Shown here piece after piece: positions 44,776 to 54,337 of a stretch of DNA of 64,000 bases. This stretch comes from Microcystis aeruginosa NIES-4325 (lineage in GTDB: Bacteria; Cyanobacteriota; Cyanobacteriia; Cyanobacteriales; Microcystaceae). A program made the translations under genes and the position numbers. The notes beneath the pieces are model-generated. The model was not told the origin of the DNA. It saw nothing but the letters and a program-made list of their open reading frames with translations, and did not search any database. The stretch's first letter is position 1; each line of letters opens with the position of its first letter. The DNA is taken from NCBI RefSeq assembly GCF_008974145.1, contig NZ_BJKP01000012.1, positions 53,064 through 117,063 of the forward strand. Direction: 5' to 3'.

Positions 44776-46401
44776 AGGTAATAGCAATTTTGCAGGAAAA
44801 TTTCCTTGACAAAAAACCTTAATTGTGATAGTAGAAAAATCGATCGCTCGACTCTGGTGAGGATAGCTGCCAGTCCCTGGGTTGACGGGATGTGCGGGAA
44901 AGCAAGAGGCACTAAGACTTAAACGCAAACTATGACCTTGAGGAATAGTGATAAAAGTGGCCTGCATGGCAATATTTAGGGGCAATTCGGGATTATTTAC
45001 CCGTTTATAACCCTGAGTGATATTAAAAACTCGACCAGCGGGGGTAACTTGAGAAACCACCGCGCAGATATCGAAACTAACCGCGTCTGCTTGACAATAA
45101 CAATCCAGACGGGGACTACCCAAAATCGTTAAATCTTTCTCTAGGGGGGGAGAAGTGTAGGTAATCACATCACTACGACAGTCTACCATGGTGCGATCGA
45201 ATATTCCGCCCGGTAGGGCGCTATGACCTCCTAAAGATGGGACCGGTCGCCAAGGATCGTGAACGATGGTATCCTCGATCGCAGGTTCTAACAAAATCGC
45301 GCTTAATTTCCCCTCATCCTCGCGCAGATTGGCTAAACCTTGACTAGCAAGATAATAAATTTGCTGATTTTCTGTTGGAAATTTATCCAGATATTGCCAT
45401 TGGTTAGACCCCATTTGAAATAGATACAGGGGAGGATTTTCAAATAACTCCGTTTCCTGACCTTTTAAGAAATAATCAAACCATTGCAGCTGCATTTTAT
45501 CCACAGGACTAATTGCCTGTTGACCATAATCTATCTCTCCTACTTTTCTCCCCCAGGGTAGATGAGTCCAAGCACCAATAATTAGCTGTTGGGGATAGAT
45601 AGAACGCGCTTGCATTTCTTGGTATAAACTCAAAGTTCCCCGGAGATGAGGATCGAACCAACCTCCGATATGTAACATCGGTAAATCGATATTTTTTAAA
45701 AGGTGTTGCGGTGATAAATTTTGCCAGTAGTCATCGGGAAGATAACGAGTAATCCAATCGTGATAAAAAGAATCGGCGGCTAAATCCTGTAAAATTTGGG
45801 GAGAGGCTGCAATAGGATCAAAAAGGGGTAAATTTCGAGAAGCTAACCAGAGTTTTTGATAGGCAGTTTCGTCCCCTTTTAATCTTGCTGTTTCCGCCGA
45901 TAATTGTATTGCCCAAGCGAGATTATATTGTAAATTAAATGCTTCATTTTCATAGCCCCAGTCTCGATATAAATCGTGAGCAATCATCGCTGGGCAAATA
46001 GTTTTTAAAGCAGCATGACCATTAGCAGCTGCGTATAATTGAGTCATTCCCTGATAAGAAAAACCATACATTCCCACCACACCCGTATTATTAGGAATAG
46101 TTAAAACCCATTCAATGGTTTCTAATCCGTCGCTAATTTCATGGGCAAATAAATTAAAATTTCCCGTCGAGTTTCCCCGTCCCCGCACATCCTGAATTAC
46201 CACAATATAACCCTGACGTGCATACCAACTGGGATGGGCATAAACCACCGTAGAAGCGATCTCTTTTCCGTAGGGTTGTCGCATGAGTAAAATCGGAAAA
46301 GATTCTCTACTATCGGGACGATAAATATCAGCAGCTAAACTAATTCCATCTCTGGTAATCAAACTAGCTGTTTCTTTTTTTATGGGGTAAGTATTAATCA
46401 T
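44758..46401 (-). CDS. CocE/NonD-family alpha/beta hydrolase
   Basis: This 547-residue serine hydrolase is of the X-Pro dipeptidyl peptidase/CocE type. The nucleophile elbow is GMYGFSYQGMTQ near residue 115, Asp is in IGGWFDPHLRG near 255, and His is in GAWTHLPWG near 285. The C-terminal jelly-roll domain (about 350-540) ends with HSLRLSLSASCFPAHPVNPG. Relatives cleave esters, proline peptides or beta-lactam side chains; the substrate here is unknown. I use the ATG at 46401; a TTG five codons upstream is in frame. It overlaps the convergent gene by 18 bases. Confidence 0.85.
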   Translation of the reverse strand: MINTYPIKKETASLITRDGISLAADIYRPDSRESFPILLMRQPYGKEIASTVVYAHPSWYARQGYIVVIQDVRGRGNSTGNFNLFAHEISDGLETIEWVLTIPNNTGVVGMYGFSYQGMTQLYAAANGHAALKTICPAMIAHDLYRDWGYENEAFNLQYNLAWAIQLSAETARLKGDETAYQKLWLASRNLPLFDPIAASPQILQDLAADSFYHDWITRYLPDDYWQNLSPQHLLKNIDLPMLHIGGWFDPHLRGTLSLYQEMQARSIYPQQLIIGAWTHLPWGRKVGEIDYGQQAISPVDKMQLQWFDYFLKGQETELFENPPLYLFQMGSNQWQYLDKFPTENQQIYYLASQGLANLREDEGKLSAILLEPAIEDTIVHDPWRPVPSLGGHSALPGGIFDRTMVDCRSDVITYTSPPLEKDLTILGSPRLDCYCQADAVSFDICAVVSQVTPAGRVFNITQGYKRVNNPELPLNIAMQATFITIPQGHSLRLSLSASCFPAHPVNPGTGSYPHQSRAIDFSTITIKVFCQGNFPAKLLLPLVGES

Positions 46402-46416
46402 TATTATCTTTTGCAA

Positions 46417-46995
46417 ATAAAAAATAGTGCCAGGTGGCTCAATTGAAGATTACCTTCAGTCTAGTATATAGCGTTGGTTGCAATCATGAGCTACATTGAC
46501 ATCCTCACCGCAGATGAGGATAGGGATTATTCAGTTCAATCAAATTAACCGTGACTGCCGAGAGTAAACCCTTATCGGATGTCTTTCGCTGTTAGATGAG
46601 TAACAAAACCATAGCCAACATCAATTAGGAACTAGCCCATCAAAGTATGAACTCTGAAGATTTTTATAACCCGTCAAGTCATTCGTCGTTTTACTTACCG
46701 AAGGCTGCATCTAATTTTTGTCAATCTACTAAGTTGGGATTTTTAAGAGGAAAATCTCGGCTAAAATTGGGCGTTACTTGCGATTTTATCACTCAATCCA
46801 TACTTTTTGAGGGTTCTCCTCCCCCAAACGCCAGCGCGCATTAGATTAACTCTCAGATGCTTACACGCGATTGTTCAGATTTTTTGTACCAATTTAAGAG
46901 TCGCTGATAATTGCTGATTGTCAGTATTTCCGCAAATGGGGGATGCAGCCCTTACAATAGAAGATTCCCTAGATTATTTTTGCGGGAGGCAATCG
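46417..46995. other. Intergenic region with inverted repeat and a MITE-like end
   Basis: A TATAGCG element end lies at 46467-46473, and the right member of the inverted repeat pair at 46708-46840. A 65-codon frame at 46647-46844 is mostly repeat sequence and is not accepted as a gene. Confidence 0.6.
46708..46840 (-). repeat. Dispersed repeat, right member of an inverted pair
   Basis: Reverse-complement counterpart of 43999-44127; see that entry. Inner TTTTGTCAATCTACTAAGTT and TTTTATCACTCAATCC words are the best matches. Confidence 0.8.
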
Positions 46996-47475
46996 GTGAT
47001 TCTCAATTTTTCCTTAAGGATTGTAGCGGCCAAAGGCAGACTATTCTGTAAGTTTTCACTCTACAAAACCTATCGGGTGGTCAGTAGCGCCCCCGTCGAT
47101 GTCCTCTGGCAAAAATTAATCAATGTGGCCGATGTCTCTTGGCATCCTTTGATTGCCAAGGCTGATGTTCCCTTGGGTTTAATCGCTAAACCAGGGTTAA
47201 TCTATCAAGCTGTCACCCGTCTGACTCCCATTCCTATCCGGGTTTTCGTGGAAAATGTCCGCCCCGGGGAACTCCTCAGCCTCAGAGTTCTCGCTATCCC
47301 CGGCATGGAACAGAAAATGACCTACCAAGTGGAATCAACCCTCTGTGGTAGTTATATTTCCTATTCTGTCACCCTGCGCGGTTGGCTGTCCCCCTTCATC
47401 TGGTGGTTAAGTCGTCCCTATTTAGCCAAAGTCGCCGCCCAACTGGCCCACGCCGCCGAAGAATTAACGGCCTAA
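46996..47475 (+). CDS. SRPBCC-like protein
   Basis: The 159-residue protein starts at GTG 46996 because GGGAGG lies six bases upstream; an ATG at 46936 is the other choice but lacks an RBS. The pattern TYRVVSSAPVDVLWQKLINVADVSWHP ... FVENVRPGELLSLRVL is typical of START/SRPBCC (polyketide cyclase) folds, which bind hydrophobic ligands. The tail YLAKVAAQLAHAAEELTA is a C-terminal helix, as in that fold. Ligand and function are unknown. It stands alone upstream of the acetolactate-synthase-like gene. Confidence 0.65.
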   Translation: MILNFSLRIVAAKGRLFCKFSLYKTYRVVSSAPVDVLWQKLINVADVSWHPLIAKADVPLGLIAKPGLIYQAVTRLTPIPIRVFVENVRPGELLSLRVLAIPGMEQKMTYQVESTLCGSYISYSVTLRGWLSPFIWWLSRPYLAKVAAQLAHAAEELTA

Positions 47476-47694
47476 AAAAAATTCTCCCCCATTGTGCGAA
47501 TAAATAATCTGCCAAGGGTCAAGATCTAAGTCACAATGATATATGGATAGACTTAAACAAAATTTTAGTCAGCTGCATTGGTATATATAATCTACTGATA
47601 TCATCCCGACGAGTTGAGCGCAACAACCTCAATCCGCCGGGATGAACTATCTCTAGAGACTTTACTGATGAAGTAAGCTCTACAGGAGGGAATT

Positions 47695-49347
47695 ATGGGG
47701 GAATTAAACACAGCCGAACTTCTAGTTAAATGTCTAGAGAATGAAGGGGTCGAGTATATTTTTGGGCTACCCGGGGAAGAAAACCTCGATGTTTTGGAAG
47801 CCCTAAAAAACTCCTCGATCAAATTTATCACCACCCGTCACGAACAGGGCGCCGCTTTTATGGCCGATGTCTATGGACGCTTGACGGGAAAAGCGGGGGT
47901 TTGTCTCTCCACCTTAGGACCGGGGGCGACTAACCTAATGACAGGGGTAGCCGATGCTAACCTGGATGGGGCGCCCTTGGTGGCCATCACCGGCCAGGTG
48001 GGAACCGACCGGATGCACATTGAATCCCATCAATATCTGGATCTGGTGGCCATGTTCGCCCCAGTGACGAAATGGAATAAACAGATCGTCCGGCCAGGTA
48101 TCACCCCGGAAGTGGTACGGAGAGCCTTTAAAACCGCCCAAAGTGAGAAACCGGGGGCAGTTCATATCGATCTTCCCGAAAATATCGCCGCTATGCCTGC
48201 CGATGGTCATCCTTTGCCCCTCGATAGTCAGGAAAAAGTTTACGCTTCCTATCGGACTTTGAATATGGCGGCGGCGGTGATTTCTAAAGCGAAAAATCCC
48301 TTGATTTTGGCGGGAAATGGGGCAATTCGCGCTAATGCTAGTGAGGCTTTAACGGAATTCGCCACGGCCTTGAATATCCCTGTGGCTAACACTTTTATGG
48401 GTAAGGGGGTGATTCCCTATACCCATCCTCTGGCTCTTTGGGCGGTAGGATTACAGCAACGGGATTTGATTAGTTGTGCCTTCGATCGCAGTGATTTAAT
48501 TATCGCTGTCGGTTACGATTTAATCGAGTATTCCCCGAAAAAATGGAATCCAGAGGGGAAATTACCGATTATTCACATCGGCATGACTCCGGCGGAAATT
48601 GACAGCAGTTATGCCCCGGTGGTGGAAGTGGTGGGTGATATCACCGATTCTCTCATCGATATCCTCAAACGGGCCGATCGCCAGAATAAACCAACTCCTG
48701 TCACCGCAGGATTAAAGACGGAAATTCGGGCCGATTACGAAACCTATGCCAATGATACGGGTTTTCCGATCAAGCCACAAAAATTGATCTACGATCTGCG
48801 TCAGGTGATGGGGCCAGAAGATATTGTCATTTCTGACGTGGGCGCTCATAAAATGTGGATGGCGCGTCAGTATCACTCCGATTGTCCCAATACTTGCATT
48901 ATTTCTAACGGTTTCGCCGCTATGGGTATTGCTATCCCTGGTGCGATCGCCGCTAAGTTAGTTCATCCCGATAAGCGCGTTGTGGCGGTGACGGGGGACG
49001 GCGGTTTTATGATGAATTGTCAGGAATTGGAGACAGCTTTGCGGGTGGGGACTCCCTTCGTCACTCTCATCTTTAATGATGGCGGTTACGGTTTAATCGA
49101 ATGGAAGCAGTTTAACTATTTTGGGACATCTTCTTTTATTAAGTTTGGTAATCCCGATTTTGTTAAATTTGCTGAAAGTATGGGATTAAAAGGCTATCGG
49201 GTGGAATCTGCCCAGGATTTGATCCCGATCCTAGAGGAGGCTTTCCAGCAAGAGGTGCCTACGGTGATCGATGTTCCCGTCGATTACGGTGAAAATCTGC
49301 GTCTTTCCCAAAAATCGGGCGATTTAAGCTGTCAGATTTGGGAATAG
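47695..49347 (+). CDS. Acetolactate-synthase-like ThDP enzyme
   Basis: This 550-residue thiamine-diphosphate enzyme has ITTRHEQGAAFMADVYGR with the catalytic Glu, STLGPGATNLMTGVADANLDGAPLVAITGQ in the N-terminal domain, and the ThDP motif VTGDGGFMMNCQELETAL ... FNDGGYGLIEWKQ in the C-terminal domain. It resembles catabolic AlsS/IlvB-like proteins. No small regulatory subunit gene adjoins, so a role in acetoin formation or another decarboxylation is as likely as Ile/Val synthesis. ATG 47695 follows AGGAGGGAATT, a strong RBS. Leader 47600-47690 has CGGGATGA/TCATCCCG-type inverted words. Confidence 0.8.
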   Translation: MGELNTAELLVKCLENEGVEYIFGLPGEENLDVLEALKNSSIKFITTRHEQGAAFMADVYGRLTGKAGVCLSTLGPGATNLMTGVADANLDGAPLVAITGQVGTDRMHIESHQYLDLVAMFAPVTKWNKQIVRPGITPEVVRRAFKTAQSEKPGAVHIDLPENIAAMPADGHPLPLDSQEKVYASYRTLNMAAAVISKAKNPLILAGNGAIRANASEALTEFATALNIPVANTFMGKGVIPYTHPLALWAVGLQQRDLISCAFDRSDLIIAVGYDLIEYSPKKWNPEGKLPIIHIGMTPAEIDSSYAPVVEVVGDITDSLIDILKRADRQNKPTPVTAGLKTEIRADYETYANDTGFPIKPQKLIYDLRQVMGPEDIVISDVGAHKMWMARQYHSDCPNTCIISNGFAAMGIAIPGAIAAKLVHPDKRVVAVTGDGGFMMNCQELETALRVGTPFVTLIFNDGGYGLIEWKQFNYFGTSSFIKFGNPDFVKFAESMGLKGYRVESAQDLIPILEEAFQQEVPTVIDVPVDYGENLRLSQKSGDLSCQIWE

Positions 49348-49363
49348 AAGCCGTTATCTTCTC

Positions 49364-49398
49364 AAAAAAAATCCCCTAACTGAGATTTAGTTAGGGGG
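49364..49398 (-). terminator. Rho-independent terminator of the DUF4912 gene
   Basis: On the minus strand, CCCCTAACT and AGTTAGGGG form a 9-bp stem (49373-49381 / 49389-49397), followed by ATTTTTTT. It also lies 25 bases after the plus-strand acetolactate synthase stop. Confidence 0.85.
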
Positions 49399-49438
49399 AA
49401 GTAATTGGTTTGGCTTTGGTAACGTTAGAAAACCCGAT

Positions 49439-50686
49439 CTAGAACAACCATTCTAGAACCGCCTCATCTTTAGTGTTGGTATTGCGAGAGGGGGTTTCCC
49501 GGGTAAATTTCATGTGGATAGAACGATTTTGTTCCCCATCGGCGGCTACGGCCATAATTGGATAATCGATTAAACCATCTTGGAAGGACATCTGATAGCG
49601 GAAAGTTCCATCGGGATTGAGTTTAATCGGACGACCACCGATAGTTACCGTGGCATCGGGTTCGGTGGCACCATAGACGATTAATTCGGCATCGGCTACT
49701 AACCAGAATTTGCGCGGACGTTGTAGGGTTTCCGACGCACCCATACCGATACCGGACGCAGTCATGCCGATACCGGACGCAGTTAGTCCCGATACCGTGG
49801 GAACCGCCCACATACCAACCCCAGAGGGGAATACATAAGAACTGATCACTTCCGACATCGGTACGGAACCGGCGACGTGCTGCATGGAACCAAACAAGGA
49901 ACCGGCCACCCGTAGGGCCTCCATATCGCCGACACTCTCGAAAATTTGGTCGTAGATGGGGCTAGTTCCCGTGCTTCCGGCACTGCTGCCGTAGCGTTTG
50001 CTGGGGGGAACGAGTTCGTAAACAGTTTTGCCCACCAGTTCTTCTTCCCAGTTAACGGTGACAAAAACATCTTCAATCCAGTCGGAAGGATAGACGGGAG
50101 GAATCCGTACTAAGGGAGAACGGGCCAAAACTAACCAACGACCATCAGCACAACGATAACCGATATCGATAACATAATCTCGATCGCTGACCGGAATCGG
50201 TAAATACCATTCCCGGGCTAATTCATCACAGAGATATTCTTGGACGCTATGCGCGCCTTGGCTATTGAGATCTATATCGGTGACATCATAAAGACGTAGG
50301 GCTAACTGTTGTCCCCCTTGACGACGTAGATCTTCTTTCGATTCGTTGGGGATATCCCAGTAAGCATAGGCCCACTGAGGATCGCGAGGTAGGAGGGTAA
50401 TGCGATTTTCACCGTAGCCCCCGGGCAGATCTCCTAAACCATCATCCACTGAACCTAGGATATCTTCGATCGGGTTAGCTTGACCTAATTCAAATTTTGC
50501 TGCTTCCACTGGTTTTTCCTCTTTAATAGTAGATTTAAAATTGCCGCTTACTCCCATAGCTTGGGTAATTGCCTCGATTAATTGCGTCTTCCGCATCCGA
50601 CTGTAACGAGAGATGCTGTATTGACTGGCAACTCGTCGTAGTTGCCGCAAGGTCATCTCATCTAAGGGGGGGTATTCTGGGACCAT
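49439..50686 (-). CDS. DUF4912 protein with N-terminal SAP/Rho-N-like domain
   Basis: The 415-residue protein has an N-terminal helical SAP- or Rho-N-like segment (MTLRQLRRVASQYSISRYSRMRKTQLIEAI). The DUF4912 region (about 85-205) contains RITLLPRDPQWAYAYWDIP and LALRLYDVTDIDLN. Residues about 300-318 carry an internal repeat of TASGIGM. The C-terminal part (ELIVYGATEPDATVTIGG ... FRYQMSFQDG) is like a small beta-sandwich. The function of DUF4912 is unknown. The N-terminal domain suggests nucleic-acid contact. The gene has its own terminator. Confidence 0.72.
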   Translation of the reverse strand: MVPEYPPLDEMTLRQLRRVASQYSISRYSRMRKTQLIEAITQAMGVSGNFKSTIKEEKPVEAAKFELGQANPIEDILGSVDDGLGDLPGGYGENRITLLPRDPQWAYAYWDIPNESKEDLRRQGGQQLALRLYDVTDIDLNSQGAHSVQEYLCDELAREWYLPIPVSDRDYVIDIGYRCADGRWLVLARSPLVRIPPVYPSDWIEDVFVTVNWEEELVGKTVYELVPPSKRYGSSAGSTGTSPIYDQIFESVGDMEALRVAGSLFGSMQHVAGSVPMSEVISSYVFPSGVGMWAVPTVSGLTASGIGMTASGIGMGASETLQRPRKFWLVADAELIVYGATEPDATVTIGGRPIKLNPDGTFRYQMSFQDGLIDYPIMAVAADGEQNRSIHMKFTRETPSRNTNTKDEAVLEWLF

Positions 50687-51116
50687 GAGTTGACACTCTC
50701 CGATTAGTTACGACGGCAAATGTTTTTGGGCATTTGCAAAAGCAGTGATCTGGGTAATCCTTCTAACTACTCATCGATTGCTTTGTGAACGAGAAATCCA
50801 CTCGATGGGGATCAAGGGAATCGCTTGTTATAAATACCTATTAAACAGTAAGATTCCGATTTTGACCAAGTACATTGTCATGATTTCTTGATAAAACCGC
50901 CAAACCCTTGATCCCAAAGAGATTGTTATATCAGGAAGTTTTGATATGCTGTGCTGCCTTGAAATTGTAGGCGATATTTTAGTACAAATGCACTACACTG
51001 ATTACTGATTACTGATTACTGATTACTGATTACTGATTACTGATCACTGATTTGTACTCCGATCCCGATCGCCTGTAATCTGATATTGAGACTTTTAGTT
51101 AAGGAGACTGAACCGC
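50687..51116. other. Intergenic region with hairpin and heptamers
   Basis: Hairpin GCAAATG/CATTTGC at 50716-50737 lies near the DUF4912 start. A TGATTACTGATTACTGATTAC run covers 51000-51052. TTAGTACAAATGC at about 50978 recurs near 25059. No gene is seen. Confidence 0.5.
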
Positions 51117-52454
51117 TTGGCTACTCGTGTGATTATTGTTCGTCATGGACAAAGCAGTTATAACGCAGAGCAGAAAATACAAGGTCGCAGTGATGGCTCG
51201 GTTTTGACGGAAAAAGGCCATCTGGACGCGGAAAAAGTAGGAAATGCCCTCAGTCAAATCGATATCGCCGCTTTTTACTGTAGTCCTCTTCAAAGAGCCA
51301 AATCTACTGCTGAGGTGATTCAGTCTCGTTTAAATAACTCTCCCCTCATTCAACCCACTCCGCAGTTACTAGAAATCGATCTGCCTATCTGGGAAAATAT
51401 GGTCAAAGAGGAGGTAAAAGCTCAATACCCCCAAGAATATCGGGATTGGCACCAAAAACCGCATGAATTTAAGATGATACTGCCCGATGGTCAAGAACAT
51501 TATCCCGTTCTCTCCCTCTACCAACAAGCGCAGGATTTTTGGCGAGAAATTATTCCCCAACACGAGGGCCAAACTATCCTCATTGTTGCCCATAACGGCA
51601 TTAATCGCTGTTTAATCCTCAGTGCCATCGGTATTCCGGTTTCCTTATACCATTCCCTGCAACAATCTAACTGTTGCGTTAATGTTCTCAATTTTACGGG
51701 TGATTTTGGTGATCCTGTCCAGGTGGAATCCCTCAATCAAACAGCACACCTAGGGATAGCTTTACCCCCACCGCGTCCTCCTTTCCAAGGTTCTAGGCTG
51801 CTGCTTGTGCGTCACGGAGAAACCCAATGGAATCGGGATAAACGTTTTCAAGGTGTGCGCGATATTCCTCTCAATGATAATGGCAAGGCCCAAGCAGAGA
51901 AAGCCGCCGAATTTCTGCGAGAAACGGCGATCGATCACGCTGTCACCAGTCCTTTATCCCGTCCCAAGGAAACTGCCCAAATTATCCTGCAATATCACCC
52001 CGATGTCACCTTAGACACCCAAGCGGATCTGACGGAAATCTGTCACGGACTTTGGGAAGGTAAATTAGAGGAGGAAATTGAAGCAAGTTTCCCCGGGATG
52101 TTAGAAGACTGGAAAAATGCCCCAGAAACCGTGCAAATGCCGGAAGGGGAGAATTTACAGGAAGTTTGGGATCGAGCGATCGCTTGTTGGCGGCAAATCG
52201 TTAAAACCTATAGTAATAGCGATAGTCCTAAGACAATTATGGTAGTAGCTCACGATGCTATTAATAAGGTGATTCTTTGTTATTTATTTGGTTTAAAACC
52301 CGCCAATTTCTGGAATATTAAACAGGGAAATGGCGCGGTTAGTGTTATCGATTATCCCAAAGGAGTTGACTCTCAACCGGTCCTGCAAGCAGTTAATATT
52401 ACCTCTCATCTGGGATCGGGAATACTCGATCGCACGGCAGCTGGCGCTTTATAA
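51117..52454 (+). CDS. Double histidine-phosphatase (two PGAM-like domains)
   Basis: This 445-residue fusion contains two histidine phosphatase domains. The first has VIIVRHGQSSYNAEQKIQGR (residues about 4-23), with the second His in LIVAHNGINR. The second has LLLVRHGETQWNRDKRFQG (near 228) and MVVAHDAINK. Both RHG motifs and the partner His residues are intact, so both may be active. Cyanobacterial relatives act as metal-independent phosphoserine phosphatase; I infer that possibility only. The start is TTG 51117 after AAGGAG at 51101. Its stop is followed at once by CAGTTATCAGTGATCAG. Confidence 0.82.
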   Translation: MATRVIIVRHGQSSYNAEQKIQGRSDGSVLTEKGHLDAEKVGNALSQIDIAAFYCSPLQRAKSTAEVIQSRLNNSPLIQPTPQLLEIDLPIWENMVKEEVKAQYPQEYRDWHQKPHEFKMILPDGQEHYPVLSLYQQAQDFWREIIPQHEGQTILIVAHNGINRCLILSAIGIPVSLYHSLQQSNCCVNVLNFTGDFGDPVQVESLNQTAHLGIALPPPRPPFQGSRLLLVRHGETQWNRDKRFQGVRDIPLNDNGKAQAEKAAEFLRETAIDHAVTSPLSRPKETAQIILQYHPDVTLDTQADLTEICHGLWEGKLEEEIEASFPGMLEDWKNAPETVQMPEGENLQEVWDRAIACWRQIVKTYSNSDSPKTIMVVAHDAINKVILCYLFGLKPANFWNIKQGNGAVSVIDYPKGVDSQPVLQAVNITSHLGSGILDRTAAGAL

Positions 52455-52686
52455 CAGTTATCAGTGATCAGTTATCAGTTATCAGTGGGTAAGTTAACAG
52501 TTATCAGTGATCAGTTATCAGTTATCAGTATTCAGAAGATTGCTTTTATTTATTCTTCCCAATTCATAATTCATAATTCATAATTACGGCTAACTAGAAG
52601 CTAAGTACCTAAGCAAAATTAATTACATATTTCGATAAAGCTTTTGCCTATTGCCTATTGCCTATTGCCTATCTTCACTAGGAAAT
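52455..52686. repeat. Heptamer and TATTGCC repeats
   Basis: CAGTTATCAGTGATCAGTTA units (52455-52535) are followed by AATTCATAATTCATAATTCA (52561-52583) and CCTATTGCCTATTGCCTATT (52648-52672). No gene is seen. Confidence 0.85.
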
Positions 52687-54198
52687 TTATTTTGCACGAC
52701 TACTTAATTTATTTTCAATCTGTCTAACTACCGTTAGTGCCGAATAGCTGACTCCGGCAGTGCCTTCACCCGGATGGGTAGAATCTCCCACTAACCAAAG
52801 ATGGGGGATCGGAGTGCGCGTCGCTACTCCAAAAGGGCCAAAAGTGGACAATCTTTGACCAATACCGCCGACAATGCCCTGATTTCGCCCCGTAAACCGC
52901 TCAAAAGTACGAGGTGTAGCTGATTCGATGTGAACGATGTGATCAGGACTAAGATGGAAATAATTACCGAGACGATCAATCGCCTCTTGGGTGTATGCTG
53001 CTTTTAATTGCTGATAATTATCTTCTCCTTTTCGCCACCAAAGACTGGTATCGGTGAAGGAAGAAGCAATAATCGTCGCTTTTCCCACTGGAGCGCGGCC
53101 ATCCCCTTCTTTACTCACGGAAACAAATAAAGAGTTATTTTCGCCGATTATGCCATCGTAATCGTAGAGAAATTGTAAATGGGGGGGACAATCGGGGGGA
53201 ATAGCAGCGCGATCGACTCCTAAGTAAACCACAAAAGCGCCGGATGCGGGGGGAAGTTTTTCAATTCTCCGGTGATAAAGACTGGGAATGGCTTCGCGAT
53301 CGATTAATTGTGGTAAATTTTGGATCGGGATATTAGCCACAATCTCATCGGCCATTTCTGGATATATTTGACCATTTTTTTGATTTCTGACGATAATTCC
53401 CGTGGCTTTTCCCTTTTCTGTCAGTATTTTTTCTACTGTGTGGCGCATTTGCAATTTACCGCCGTATTTTTCCAAAGCTGCTACTAGGCGATCGCTTAAT
53501 ACCTGCATACTACCCTGAAGGTGGGATAAACCTTGGGGAGACTGAGAAACTGCTAAAGCGGTGGCGGCATAAAGTAAAGCGGTTTCATCGGCAGTAACTT
53601 GGGAATAAAGCTTTAACTGGAGATCAAGGAAGGTTTTTAGGCGTTTATCTGTCTCTAAGCCGTATAATCGCAGAGCATCGCCCACAGTCATCAAAGTAAA
53701 GGGGAAGGTAATGGCAGTATCTAAACGCAAAGCGGCGATTAATTGCCCTAAATCCCACCAGTTGCGTGGGGGTAAAACTGGATCGCGACTTTGAAAACGC
53801 CAACTTGCTTGAAAGAGTTTTTGTAATAATTGCCAAAAAGGTTCGCTGCCCGGAAATTGTTTTTGTCTTTCCTCTTGCCACTTTTGCCGATCGCGCCAGA
53901 CATTAATCGCAGTGGTTTCCCCCGGCAGAAAAACGGCACAAGCGGGATCGCAGGGGACAGAATCGGGTAAATCTATCCCTAATTCGGCAAAAATGCGCTG
54001 ATGAATGCCACCTACTTCTAATCCTGCCACTTGAGTTGCCCCCACGTCAAAAGTAAAACCCCGACGGGAAAAAGTCGAGGCACAACCTCCGGGGACGAGC
54101 GCCTGATCATATACTGTGACTTGATAACCTCGACGCGCCAATAATGCCGCCGCCGTTAGTCCGCCAATCCCTGCACCAATAACGGTAATTCGCGTCAT
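52687..54198 (-). CDS. crtD: CrtD-like carotenoid desaturase/isomerase
   Basis: This 503-residue flavoprotein of the CrtI/CrtH superfamily has the FAD site VIGAGIGGLTAAALLARRGY at residues 5-24, a CASTFSRRGFTFDVGATQ segment near 39, and the terminal HLWLVGDSTHPGEGTAG FAD contact. The overall length, the QVAGLEVGGIHQRIF block and close likeness to the C-3',4' desaturase of cyanobacterial myxoxanthophyll synthesis favour CrtD. The cis-carotene isomerase CrtH is the main alternative. It is monocistronic on the minus strand. Confidence 0.7.
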   Translation of the reverse strand: MTRITVIGAGIGGLTAAALLARRGYQVTVYDQALVPGGCASTFSRRGFTFDVGATQVAGLEVGGIHQRIFAELGIDLPDSVPCDPACAVFLPGETTAINVWRDRQKWQEERQKQFPGSEPFWQLLQKLFQASWRFQSRDPVLPPRNWWDLGQLIAALRLDTAITFPFTLMTVGDALRLYGLETDKRLKTFLDLQLKLYSQVTADETALLYAATALAVSQSPQGLSHLQGSMQVLSDRLVAALEKYGGKLQMRHTVEKILTEKGKATGIIVRNQKNGQIYPEMADEIVANIPIQNLPQLIDREAIPSLYHRRIEKLPPASGAFVVYLGVDRAAIPPDCPPHLQFLYDYDGIIGENNSLFVSVSKEGDGRAPVGKATIIASSFTDTSLWWRKGEDNYQQLKAAYTQEAIDRLGNYFHLSPDHIVHIESATPRTFERFTGRNQGIVGGIGQRLSTFGPFGVATRTPIPHLWLVGDSTHPGEGTAGVSYSALTVVRQIENKLSSRAK

Positions 54199-54337
54199 TT
54201 TCTTAATAATTATTTATATTCATTTTTATCCTAACGGTTTTAGCAGTCAGGAGGCTGTCGGCAGGAGTTAGGAGATTATTTTTATTTATGCTCCCCTCTC
54301 CCTTCTGCCAGGGACTCTTAACTGGTAAATTTGAGGC

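Noticed and set aside
46647..46844. A 65-codon open frame
   Set aside because: It is mostly dispersed repeat sequence that is inverted at 43999-44127, with no RBS and no family features.
50999..51052. Regular short repeats suggesting a CRISPR array
   Set aside because: The units are seven-base tandem repeats without unique spacers, and no cas genes are nearby.
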